NCBI GenBank assembly: GCA_027596945.1
Contig: JADGJH010000645.1
Span: forward strand, 656 to 15,772
DNA from: Physocladia obscura
Taxonomy: Eukaryota; Chytridiomycota; Chytridiomycetes; Chytridiales; Chytriomycetaceae
Length of the DNA stretch: 15,117 nucleotides
Reading direction: 5' to 3'
Part shown: positions 1 through 9,439 of the stretch, piece after piece
Layout: each line of letters begins with the position of its first letter
How positions within the stretch are numbered: the stretch's first letter is position 1
Notes under the pieces: generated by a model
Seen by the model: only the letters and a program-made list of their open reading frames with translations
The model's database searches: none
Told to the model about the DNA's origin: nothing
Made by a program: the position numbers and the translations under genes

Positions 1-139
1 TCAAGCTTTGTATAAAGAGATAAAATATACTCACGATAAATTAAATACGGGAAAATAGGGTTCTTTATCGGATTGTCATGTTTAAAGTTTTGCTAATTAA
101 AATGGCAAAATTTTGCAATGATTTAATTCATTGATCGAA

Positions 140-1963
140 ATGTCGAAAACAGCATCAACAAGCACAAATTTCGATGCCAGCGACACGTTTACCGTAAATT
201 TGAAAACCGACCGAGAAGCCCTTGAAAAACAGCTGGGTCACCTAGAAATGGAATCGATCCGACACGTGCGCAACTGTATTGAAACTGTTGTTAGCGTTCT
301 CTACAACGCAGCAACGCCTCTTGATTCATGGAACAGTCATCGAAAAATCATGGAAGTGTCAAAAAACAAGTTTGAACGCAACGACGGTAATAAAACGTTG
401 GATATTTGTGCAGAACGGTTAGGATTCGTGTTTCTTCCTGAGAATTTGAACAGCCACGAAGCGGCGTACCAGGCAGTTTTGCAAAGCTGCATGGAATATG
501 TTGCCCTTTTCAGAGTCAACCGCGCTGTTCAATCTGATACTACCTGCGTCAACGATATTCGGTACAGTGAGGATTTGTACGTGGGTTTGTTGGAGGAGAC
601 ATATGAAATCATAAAAACTGCAAAAGAAGAATACAATGGAAATATAAAGCACTGTATTTCATATCTGTCGCAAAAGCTGATGAAGGAAGCGGAATCTATT
701 CATGACGCTTATCAAAAAAGCGTGGAGATTTACAACAACTCCTATCGATCGCGATATCTTGACCGGTTATCCAGAGTAACTTTTTTAAGCGAGGTGAAAA
801 AAAAAAGATTAAATGCAAGAAATTGACTGTATTAATGAGGAATTTTGTAGATGAGTCTAAAACTGAAGCTTCTGGCGGCAAAAGAAGCGCATACAAAAAC
901 AATGACAGACATCGAAAAAGCTATTTTGTTTGCAAAAAAGACATCCTATGATGTTGAGTTATTTTTATTGTGGATTGGTTACGATATATTGATCAAACCG
1001 AATCACATAGCGTGCTGCTGACATCGAAAAATTTCAAAATCAAATGGCAAAATATCAAAAACTTATGCGGAAGCATGGAATTGTTGATCATAGCAACGAT
1101 GTATGTACTAAAAAGAAATTTTTTTTTTTTTTTTGCTAATTTTTTCTTTTTTATTTATTATTTCTGAAAAATAGGAATATATGTTTGGCGACGATGAAAT
1201 GATAAAAGCTGACAACATTCTCGACCATTACCAAAATATCCTCCACGACCGGCAAGACAAACTAAAGGCCACCAAAGTACAAATGAATGAGCTGTCCGAA
1301 CTAATCGGTGCCCACGCCCGTCTTGCCGCAGTTAACGGCGGTAGCAGTCGTGCTACCAGTGTCATAAAAAACAATGATGCGAAAACTAGACACTTGAGAA
1401 CAGCTCAGCAACACCAACATAATCAACAACGCAACAACAGCAACAACACCACTCCAGTAAAACCAGCTGGCCCAAAACAAGCACCGCATCTCTACACTCC
1501 CGAAGATGTAAAACAATGGATCAGTCGCGCCGTTCCCGCAGCACAGGGACGAATCACAGCCGAAGAGACGCTCGGGTTTGTCGCACAATTCAGAGAAAAA
1601 TATGACGCGAAAATCAGGGCTGAGAAAGAATCATGTCTTGAAAAAATCGCAAAGGAAAAAGCTGCTTTCATGCAATTGAAGGGAGATCTTGAACTGCAGT
1701 ATCAAGACCTTGTTGCTGACCTCATGCAAGATTCGGAGTTTATTCGGAATGTTAATACGGTTCAGGTGCCGGTATTGTCGACTGTTGAAAAACTTTTCCC
1801 CATTTTTTCAAAGCCGGGAACTACAAGTATTGCAATCCAGTGCGATTTTGAAACTCCGCCGCCGCTGGTGCTGTTCGTGCCACCACATAATGGCTCTCAT
1901 CAATCGCTGAATTCCCATCAGTCATTGAATCTACATCGAAATAAATCAAAAATAATAGTATAG
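140..1963 (+). CDS. Coiled-coil protein of unknown function, 4 exons
   Basis: I do not recognise this protein. Exons 140-793, 851-952, 1011-1100 and 1175-1963 join in one frame to 544 residues, with introns of 57, 58 and 74 nt. Donors are GTGAAA, GTTGAG (weak) and GTATGT; acceptors are GTAG, ATAG and ATAG. Each intron removes a stop or frame change, and helical, charged protein continues across all three joins. The start is the first ATG in frame (140); the Ser/Thr-rich N-terminus looks like a true start. The rest is mostly alpha-helical and rich in Lys/Glu, with strong coiled-coil character in residues about 175-305 and 400-460. A Gln/Asn-rich linker (QQHQHNQQRNN) lies near residue 335. A short repeat, SHQSLNSHQSLN, sits near the C-terminus. 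Long coiled-coil proteins of this build are common in cilia and centrosomes; a resemblance to the CCDC180 type is only a guess. Intron 3 holds a long T run after its donor. Confidence 0.72.
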
Positions 1964-1967
1964 ATCT

Positions 1968-2745
1968 TTATTTGCTGAGGATGTGAAAAAATAAGAAATG
2001 AACAGGAAAAACGAAATAAACAATCTCAATTAGAAGAACTGATGAAGCCTGAGTTAAATCAGCATATTTTATTACGGCAGCAGATACTTCATCAGTGTTT
2101 CCTTTTGGCTCTTGGTACCGTTTTCTGGCATCTAGGTAGAACCAAAACAAAAATAATGTAGCAGTAGTGATTAGTGACACATAGCTCATGCTGTGAACTG
2201 TGACTGGCATTACTCTCGATAGAACCAAAATTGAACTGAAAAATGCAATCCACAAAGCAGCAGTTATGTTGATTATTTATTTTAACCACGAGCAAAAGGC
2301 AGTTTCTTCGTAATATAACAGTAGTAGAGTTTGTAAAGATTAAAACACAATATGACCAGTCCATTGCAATTGTGGCCATAATGATATAAATAACGATAAT
2401 AGCTCACACAACGTTGACTGGAACATTGAGTTTTGAGTCCATCTTGCCAAAGAAACCTGAAAATGGTAGACATCGCGTGAACACCGTTCGAGAGTATTAA
2501 AACGAAAATCACGATTGCACCGGGCTTTCCAATATTCTGGCAGATAATCTCAACGGTTGAAAGTGCCGTTGGGCTTGGTAGGTTAGTGTCGTTGGAAGAT
2601 GTGACAAAAGCAAGGTTGAGAATCAGGCCCAGAAAACCAGTTCCGCCTACACCAGTAATGATTGAAACTAGACCACGAATCGCAGCTTTGAAAGTTTCTT
2701 CGGCAATATGCCCAGTCACATCGTAATCAGTCATTGTCAATGATA
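1968..2745 (-). pseudogene. APC-family amino acid/choline permease, 5'-truncated and broken
   Basis: This is a decayed C-terminal half of an amino acid-polyamine-organocation (APC) permease. Three blocks in different frames match the family in order. The first, about 2460-2745, contains TDYDVTGHIAEET, the family's conserved loop with the Glu-Glu-Thr, followed by two membrane helices. The second, about 2340-2455, contains FFGKMDSKLNVPVNVV, then an in-frame TGA near 2403. The third, 1968-2273, contains LWIAFFSSILVLSRVMPVTV, the last membrane helix and a tail with GNTDE. About 15-20 residues are missing between blocks 1 and 2, and the PFNLGRF-type segment is missing before block 3. No N-terminal helices are found in the 180 bases upstream before the end of FOX2. 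No intron set restores one frame, so I call it a pseudogene. Its likely parent transported amino acids, GABA or choline at the plasma membrane or vacuole. Confidence 0.8.
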
Positions 2746-2922
2746 AAATTAGAAAATGTTTATATCTGACCAAAGCTAGATGGCAGCAATTTATGTGAAA
2801 GGTGGCTGAGAGTGCAAGATGCTCTTACCGCTGTTTTCTATGGCTAGTACATGTGCGATATTGATATGATGAAAATCTGACTGCTAGTTTATGAAATTCA
2901 AATAATATACTTTCTTTGTTTT

Positions 2923-5900
2923 TTAAAGCTTTGATTTTTTTGGAGCAGGTTTGGTGGCCCATTCACCCTGCAACTCAACCGCAGCATTCGAAATAACAAT
3001 AGCATTTCGTTCCACAACTTTGACCTGGAAAATAACACTGGATCCCTCTTTCCACAAGTGTATTTCGGCAGTTTCACCAGGGAACTGATATGAATTTAAA
3101 AAATAAAAATAAAAAATAAAAAAACAGTAGAATCGAGGAATTTAGTGATAGAAAAATAAATATGAGCAATAAGAAAATAATCAGGCACTCACAAAGTGTT
3201 TCGCGAATCGTACTTTGCTTGTCTTAAACGAAGCTGGGTTATTTCCACCGAACTCCCGTAAAATAGTTCTGCATGCAATTCCATATGAACACAAGCCATG
3301 CAAAATTGGCACCTTGAATCCACCCATCGCTGCCATCTCCGGATCCACATGCAGCGGGTTATAGTCTCCAGACAGTCGGTACAACGCCGCCAAATTCTCT
3401 GGCGTCTTTTCAACAACTACCAAATCCGCTGGTCTCTGTGGTGGATCATTCGAAGCAACACTAGCACCTGTACGGACGCTTTTTGTCGGGCCACCGAATC
3501 CACCACTTCCACGGATAAAGTTTGTGTACTCATTCTCAATATAAACTTCCCCAGTAACTGCATCCTTCGTCGTCACACCAACGACAAGCACCGCGCTCTT
3601 GCCTTTATCGACAATTTCAATAATCTTAGCAATGTTAGTGAATTTGCCACTGACAGGCAGTGGCTTAATGTGACGCACAAACTGCTCGCCGTGAAGAAGC
3701 ATCATGGGGTTGAAGTTGGGAAGCAAGTCTCCGAATGGAACTTGCATTTGTGAATTGAAGCCAACACAGACTGCGAAACTGGGGATGCAAATGAACGGAT
3801 CCGCATTTTCGTAAACCAAGTTGAGTTCGTTGCGCTGTGCGTTAACCCCAAGAGCGTATAAAATCACGTCACGTTCGCCGTATTCAAACTCCACTGGACT
3901 GAAAGACAGTTGTTTTCCAGAGAGTGGCTCGCTCTCTTTCGCCACGTTTTCAAAGTTGCCTTGCACAGCCATAAAAGATTCTCCCGTCGTGGTCGGGTAT
4001 GTTGCTCGTCCGTCGTCAAAGTTTGTGATTTCTGACCATTTTGATGCAACCTGTTCTGGAGTCAATTTGCCGTTGACTGGGAATCCGTATCCTCCACTGC
4101 GTTGCTGACGAACTTTGGCAACCCATCCAGAGCCAACTTCGTAAACACCACCAGTGTGGCTTGTGTTGGATTCATGGCACAAGTACGCGACAGGCGGTGC
4201 AATATAGTCTGGTTTTAACGCTTCAACCATTTCAGGTGGCATAACTGTTGCTGTCATTCGTGTGCCGGCGTTTGGTGCTATTGTGTTAACGATAATGTTT
4301 GACTTTCTACCTTCAAGAGCAAGAGTGTTGCTAAGAGCAATAATTCCGGCTTTGGCTGCATTTAATAAACATAGCAATTTAGAGTATATTAAAAAAAAAA
4401 ATGTTAAAAAAATTAAATACCTGAAGAGTAGTTTGCCTGTCCAAAGTTTCCATACAATCCAACAGCTGAAGTAGTGTTCACAACGCGTCCGTATTTTTGC
4501 TTCAAAAAGTGAGGCCACGCAGCTTTCAAAATTTTGTATGTACCGCGTAAGTGTACACGCTGAACCAAATCCCAGTCCGCATCTGTGGCTCTGACAAAAC
4601 TTTTGTCTCTAAGAATTCCGGCATTGTTGATGACAATGTCTACACGCCCAAATGCCTTGATAGCAGTTTCAATCACCTTATCACCATCCTCAACGGAATC
4701 GTAATTGGCGACAGCTTTTGCTCCAAGAGCGCGCAATTCGTTGACGACAACATCTGCAGCATTATGCCCTGTTCCTGTTCCACTATGTGACGTGCCAAGA
4801 TCATTGACAACAACTGATGCACCATACTTTTGTTTTTGTTTTTGTTATTATTATTTCTAATGATTAAGCAGGTTACCTTTGCAAAAAGATGGGCGTACGC
4901 ACGACCCAGGCCGGCACCGGCGCCAGTCACAACTGCAACTTTGCCGTCAAATCTCAAATTTGGACCTTCGGGATTTGATTTCAACGATTTTGCAACGTCC
5001 AGCAAACCGACCCAATCAACTTCAGCAATGCTTTGTGGATGTTGGACTTCTTTACTAAAATCTTCAATTTTTCCGATCTGCGAGGCAACACTTCCAGGAG
5101 TGAAGCTAGAAAAATTAAGCAGATTATAGATGGATTAGTTTCTACGTTTGTTTTTTTTCTTACGATTTTGTTTCTTCTCTCACCTTGCATCACTTTTGAA
5201 CACAACACCTTTACTTCTTTCCCATCTCAGCTTTGACACAAATCCAGCGCCGACTTCAAACAGACCGCCGTTTTCTTTTGTCGATTCGTGGGTCAAGTAC
5301 GCAACGACGGGAACGACGAACGACGGGTTCAAGTGCGCTAACATTTCCGGTGGCATGATTGTTTCTGTCATGCGCGATGCAGCGAGTGGCGCGATGCTAT
5401 TGACGTGTATGTTTTTCTTTGCGCCTTCACGAGCGAGGGTGAGAGTGAGGCCATGAAGAGCAAATTTTGCTGAAAACAAAAAACAGACAAATTAAATTTA
5501 ATTATTGGTTACATGTACGTATTTATATGCCCACCTGCCGAGTAGTTTGCCTGACCAAAGTTTCCATAGATTCCCGCCGCCGAAGTCGTGTTGATAATTC
5601 TATATAAAATTTTGAGTTCAAATAACGAAGAAAGAAAATAATAAAACAGCCACCTTCCGTATCCTTGTTTCTGGAAAATGTCCCATGCAGCTTTCGAAAC
5701 TTTGTAACTTCCACGGACGTGCACGCGCTGGACTAAATCCCAATCCTCGTCAGTCATGCGGGCAAAAGATTTATCACGCAAGATTCCTGTATGATTCGTG
5801 CAACCAAATAAATTAAAAAAAGCAAGAAGATAAAACCTATATAACAAAGAAAAAACAAACCTGCATTGTTAATAACAATGTCAACTTTCCCGAAAGCTTT

Positions 5901-6443
5901 CACGGCCGTTTCGACAATCTTGTCCCCATCTTCTACGCTATCATAGTTTGCAACAGCTTTCCCCCCTGCAGCAACGATTTCGTTCACGACTATATCGGCC
6001 GCCTTGTTGTTTAGAGGTTCCATAGTGTTTATTTTTTTTCAACGAAAGCAATAGACACGTAATTGATTGAAAGAACCAAACCTTATGTTCGCCCTTTCCA
6101 TCGCCTGCACGCGGACCACCAAGATCATTGACAACAACGGAAGCACCTGTTATTTTTTATGTTTTTATGTATTTGTCAGCAAACTACAAAACGCGAATCA
6201 GAAACTGATATATACCTCGCGACGCAAAGAAAGTGGCATAGACCTGTAAACGCGATAACCAGCGCACAAAATTAACCGCGCATACAAATGTAAGTGATGG
6301 AAAAACATACCTTGCCGAGACCTGAAATAGAAAACACGAGGTTTAGAACGATTCAGGTTTACTCAGAAGACAAACAACAAATACGCACCGCCGCCAGCCC
6401 CAGTGACAATCACGACTCGGTTATCGAAGCGCAGTTCACTCAT
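2923..6443 (-). CDS. FOX2: Peroxisomal multifunctional enzyme type 2 (3-hydroxyacyl-CoA dehydrogenase / enoyl-CoA hydratase 2), 12 exons
   Basis: This enzyme carries out steps 2 and 3 of peroxisomal beta-oxidation, hydrating trans-2-enoyl-CoA to (3R)-hydroxyacyl-CoA and oxidising it with NAD+. Exons on the minus strand: 6389-6443, 6311-6321, 6216-6243, 6082-6146, 5861-6002, 5654-5786, 5535-5599, 5184-5469, 4877-5105, 4421-4826, 3193-4355 and 2923-3084. They give 2745 nt, 914 residues, as usual for fungal FOX2. Dehydrogenase domain 1 has the nucleotide motif TGAGGGLG (residues 14-21) and catalytic Ser151, Tyr164, Lys168. Domain 2 has TGAGAGLG (322-329) and Ser458, Tyr471, Lys475. The C-terminal hot-dog (MaoC) domain has the hydratase-2 motif with Asp804, Asn806 and His809. 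All three sites look intact. The protein ends in SKL, a perfect type 1 peroxisomal signal. Two dehydrogenase domains and no SCP2 domain is the fungal form. Exon 2 has only 11 nt. Intron 4 uses an AAG acceptor and is the least certain join. Confidence 0.96.
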
Positions 6444-6756
6444 AGTTAATTATTTATTATTGGTCGTTGATTGTTTGCAGATTGTTGACTTTCTTTGTTC
6501 GTGTTATAGCGTTTTTCTCTCAATTTTTACAACGATTATCAAGGCAAACTCATGGGCAAACAAGAAAAAGCAACACATGGGGTTCAGTCTGTTTAGCTGA
6601 AGAACCAATAAAAATGACAAGCAGAGACAGAAAACAATAGAACGGCATTGTAAATAATTCAATATTTTACACCCTGACTATCCCGCAAATTTTGTCACTT
6701 CCTTGTCATCTATTTTATTTTTGACATTTGCGGCTCTGTTAACTACTGTCGAAGGA
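6444..6756. other. 5' flank of FOX2, no gene seen
   Basis: This AT-rich stretch lies between the FOX2 start codon and the decayed GH114 fragment, so it should hold the FOX2 promoter and 5' leader. On the FOX2 strand a CCAAT sequence sits at 6459-6463, but it is only about 16 nt from the ATG, which is close for a working CCAAT box. I see no convincing coding region, RNA gene or repeat here. Confidence 0.5.
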
Positions 6757-7072
6757 GAATATCAGAATGAATATTGTAGATTCTTTGGATGCTGGAAGCT
6801 CGGACAGCTGTGGTACTGTTGTAAAAAGTGTCAGTATTACGTGTAGTGTGTTCATTGAACACAAGTTTTATAGAGGCATCAATCAATAACTGGTAACTTC
6901 GTTCTGAAATTTTTGAGCGTGATCTTTGAAGAGCTTTATACGTAGGATATAATGTTAACGATGGGAATGATAATGGAAACACAACAATAATTTCAAATGG
7001 GACTACAATAAAATTGAGCACAGTTAGTCATGTTTTTTCCAGCTTTTTTGTAATTGCTGCCATCATAATTAC
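6757..7072 (+). pseudogene. Decayed copy of the 3' end of the GH114 gene
   Basis: The plus strand here aligns along its length to the last third of the GH114 gene on the opposite strand at 9447-9765. Identical runs include GCTGGAAGCTCGGAC at 6791-6805 (other copy 9710-9724) and GCTGCCATCATAATTAC at 7056-7072 (other copy 9447-9463). Translated, it still shows LDAGSSDSCGTVVKS near the start and a hydrophobic tail (SSFFVIAAIIIT) near the end. It is not a gene: an in-frame TAA lies near 6887, the frame changes after that, and no catalytic barrel precedes it. The similarity fades outside these limits on both sides. An open frame on the opposite strand (6743-7021) is only a shadow of this similarity. 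Confidence 0.88.
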
Positions 7073-7296
7073 AGTGACAAAAAATCAACAAATAAAAATG
7101 TTCCAAAATTTACATCTTCATCGCATTGATGATAATTTTTACAGTTGTTATTATTGGCGACAAGAATTAACAATTTTTTCAAAATTTCAGCTCGGGTTTC
7201 ATGACACACTTTAATAAGAAAGGCTTTTTTTTTTTTGATATTATATTGTGTGAAAAAAATCATTCCAAAAAAAAATAAATAGATAAGTTCGCAACT

Positions 7297-8064
7297 ATGT
7301 CAATCAAGTCGATACCGCGCGAGAATCTGCTTCTGCTTCTGCTTATTAGCGAACACCTCAAAATTGCAAGTACATTCAGTTTGGCACAATCGTGCGCCGA
7401 GTTCCGCTCCGCTGACTGATTTGCAGATCGTCGATCACGTGACCTACTATTACAGTATATTGACAGTGCATGGAAGACACAAAATTCAAAACACTGGAAG
7501 CACATGCTTGGACACGGAAAAAACGCATGCAAGTGCAGAAAAAGCACAGCCAGACACTCAGAAAACACGTTTGGAAATTCAAACATACACCAAGTCTTTC
7601 ACACAATACGCAGCCAACGCCACACTTTTTCCACATTATTCCATGCGCTGCTCAATAAAGTCTTTTCTGCTTTGTCTGCAAACAGCTCTCTTCTTGCTGC
7701 CCAATCCCAACGATCTGATCAATTGAAACAGAGTTTCTCGGAAATTATTACCAGCACGCTCCCCGAGACAATGCCCGCTCGTACCACTCTTGTTCAATTT
7801 GCCCAAACTTGCACATCTCAGTGGATTGTACTTGATGTTGCAGCTTTCACAATCTGGTTTCGAGACGGCTTCAATAAACTGAATTGCCATGCCTTTTTTG
7901 TTAACGAAAAGTTTGAGGAAGAGTCTTTTCCTGCACAATTTGAACTTTGTGATCAAGTTGACCCTCAAATTGCTGCGATTGTTTGCTGTTGAAAATTTAT
8001 ATGTTAACCGGTGACGGAAAAATTGTGCTTCATACCGTAGGATGCGGTTACGATAGGACTCTAA
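7297..8064 (+). CDS. Probable gene of unknown function, 3 exons
   Basis: I do not recognise this product. Proposed exons are 7297-7369, 7427-7980 and 8041-8064, giving 216 residues. Intron 1 (7370-7426, 57 nt) starts GTACAT and ends with a branch-site-like CTGAC followed by TTGCAG; removing it takes out an in-frame TGA. Intron 2 (7981-8040, 60 nt) starts GTTTGC and ends CCGTAG. The N-terminus has a Leu-rich stretch (ENLLLLLLISEHLKIA) that is loosely F-box-like, but this is weak. The middle (about residues 50-90) is basic with several Cys and His and may be misjoined. The part encoded by about 7650-7980 reads most like real protein, with helices and a Trp/Phe-rich segment (QWIVLDVAAFTIWF). Other exon choices are possible, as another frame stays open across 7470-7658. 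The gene converges on SKP1. Confidence 0.42.
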
Positions 8065-8440
8065 TTGAAATTCACTTGGAATTTAACGAGCTTCTCAGAT
8101 TACATTGTCAAGCTTTGGCTACCATAGGAAATTATTGAATATTTGTGTTTACAAGTATGAAAGTCATTTTCGACGAACTGAATGAAAACAAATAATTTTG
8201 CTTAATATTTTCGTCACTATTAAATATTAATTTGAAGAAATTTTGAACACAATCACATTACCAAGATTCATAGGAGTTTTCTATCGATTTCAACTTGCTG
8301 TTGACTGAGAATCGAAATGAATTAAAATTATGCTCTACTTCTGACACAAAATCTAACTATTAAATTATCTCAAATAACTTCTTTTTATTTAATTTTTTAT
8401 TTCTTATTTTTATTCTGTTATGTTGTCAAAAGCAGATTAT
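8065..8440. other. AT-rich spacer between convergent genes
   Basis: This stretch separates the 3' ends of the unknown plus-strand gene and SKP1. It is AT-rich with short A and T runs, as expected for two 3' untranslated regions. I see no open frame of interest, RNA gene or clear repeat. A short open frame begins with an ATG at 8003 and runs into this region to about 8144, but it overlaps the proposed last intron and exon of the upstream gene and could be an alternative 3' end of it. Confidence 0.45.
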
Positions 8441-9172
8441 TCACAGGTCTGCTGCCCACTCATTTTCACGCCTAATTTGTTCCTCTTCTTCAGGGGTAAA
8501 GTCGTTTTCGATGTTGAACATATCGCGTATCTGTCAAAAATTTAAATTAAAAAGGAACCAAAGCTTACGAAAAATATTAAAGCAAAAAGGAGACATAATT
8601 AAGGCGAAACCTGTTCGGCACTTTTTCCTTTGATCATATTTGCAACTGTTTTGCACCCAAGATCAAGCAACGCTTTAATATCAAGATAGTTTGCGGCGAG
8701 AATAATCTCAAACAGAAGATCATTGTCAACTTTTATAAAAGCAGAGTCCCATTCGTCAATATCATCGGATCCTGACTTTTTTTGGGCAGCAGCACCAAAG
8801 TCATCGACTTCTAGTGCGGAATCAGTAGCGGGAAGCGCATCGTTTTTGTGGCGTTCACAGTATTCGAGAACCTGAAAAACACCAACGTCCAAAAGAGTGA
8901 CCGTACCACGGATTTCATTTAACAGCGTGAATTATCAGAATCGCGAAGCAAAACGGATCGAAACCTTCTTTAAGATGCCAGCATTTACATTCGGTAACGG
9001 AATCGCCGAATCGTCCGAGTCCCCAACGTCCTGCGGAATCTCACGGTTACAATTAAGTTACAAACAGAAAAAACCAAAGAACCTCGAGCATATTCTTGAG
9101 TAGGACAGATCGCTCAGCAACTGTGCGCTCGACGTTGAACTCGACTAAATCGCTCGACGTCAGTTTAACCAT
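8441..9172 (-). CDS. SKP1: SKP1, adaptor subunit of SCF ubiquitin ligases, 4 exons
   Basis: SKP1 links F-box proteins to cullin-1 in SCF ubiquitin ligases. Exons on the minus strand are 9083-9172, 8965-9030, 8611-8871 and 8441-8530. They give 168 residues, close to the family's usual 160-170. All three introns (52, 93 and 80 nt) are phase 0 with GT..CAG ends. The N-terminal BTB/POZ-like fold begins [19 protein letters not shown] and includes the family's IPLPNVN segment. The C-terminal F-box-binding helices carry the highly conserved [20 protein letters not shown] and [21 protein letters not shown] segments, then [17 protein letters not shown]. The last residues are AADL, where animal proteins have CEEK, so the tail differs slightly. 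An acidic, Ser-rich linker lies in the middle of exon 3. The stop codon is TGA, which argues against any TGA reassignment in this genome. Confidence 0.97.
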
Positions 9173-9188
9173 TTTTTGTTCGGCAATT

Positions 9189-9230
9189 ATTTTTCGATTT
9201 TTCGATTTTCGATTTTATTTTCGATTTTTT
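9189..9230. repeat. Low-complexity CGATTTT repeat upstream of SKP1
   Basis: Just upstream of the SKP1 start codon, units of the form CGATTTTT, CGATTTT and CGATTTTATTTT follow one another with small changes in T length. On the SKP1 strand this is an A-rich tract with TCG interruptions, in the expected promoter or 5' leader. It may affect nucleosome positioning, or it may be simple slippage. Nearby, at about 9327-9350, TTATTACAA is also repeated. Confidence 0.6.
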
Positions 9231-9439
9231 ATTCATCCTGGTAAATATTTTTCGAAAAAGGTTGTCGTTGTTCATCTCGACCTTCTTTCTTGAAATCTTG
9301 AAACAATAATTAATTCTTGTTGCCAATTATTACAATTATTACAATTAAAATTGTTGTTAATATGATTATTGTTTCTATTTTATTCAATGAAGGAAAAGAA
9401 TGTGCCATATTTTTATTTGCTAATCTCTTCTCAATGTAT

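Noticed and set aside
2402..2410. TGA read as Trp (code change) in the permease frame
   Set aside because: A Trp would fit this position in the permease family, but TGA is the terminal stop of SKP1 and of GH114, and the permease has other lesions. A point mutation in a pseudogene is simpler.
3298..3753. Plus-strand open frame of 151 codons
   Set aside because: It lies fully antisense to the largest FOX2 exon, whose hydratase domain is clearly conserved.
6743..7021. Minus-strand open frame resembling the plus-strand frame at 9498-9734
   Set aside because: Both are antisense shadows of the same duplicated GH114 tail; the sense-strand protein is the one with family similarity.
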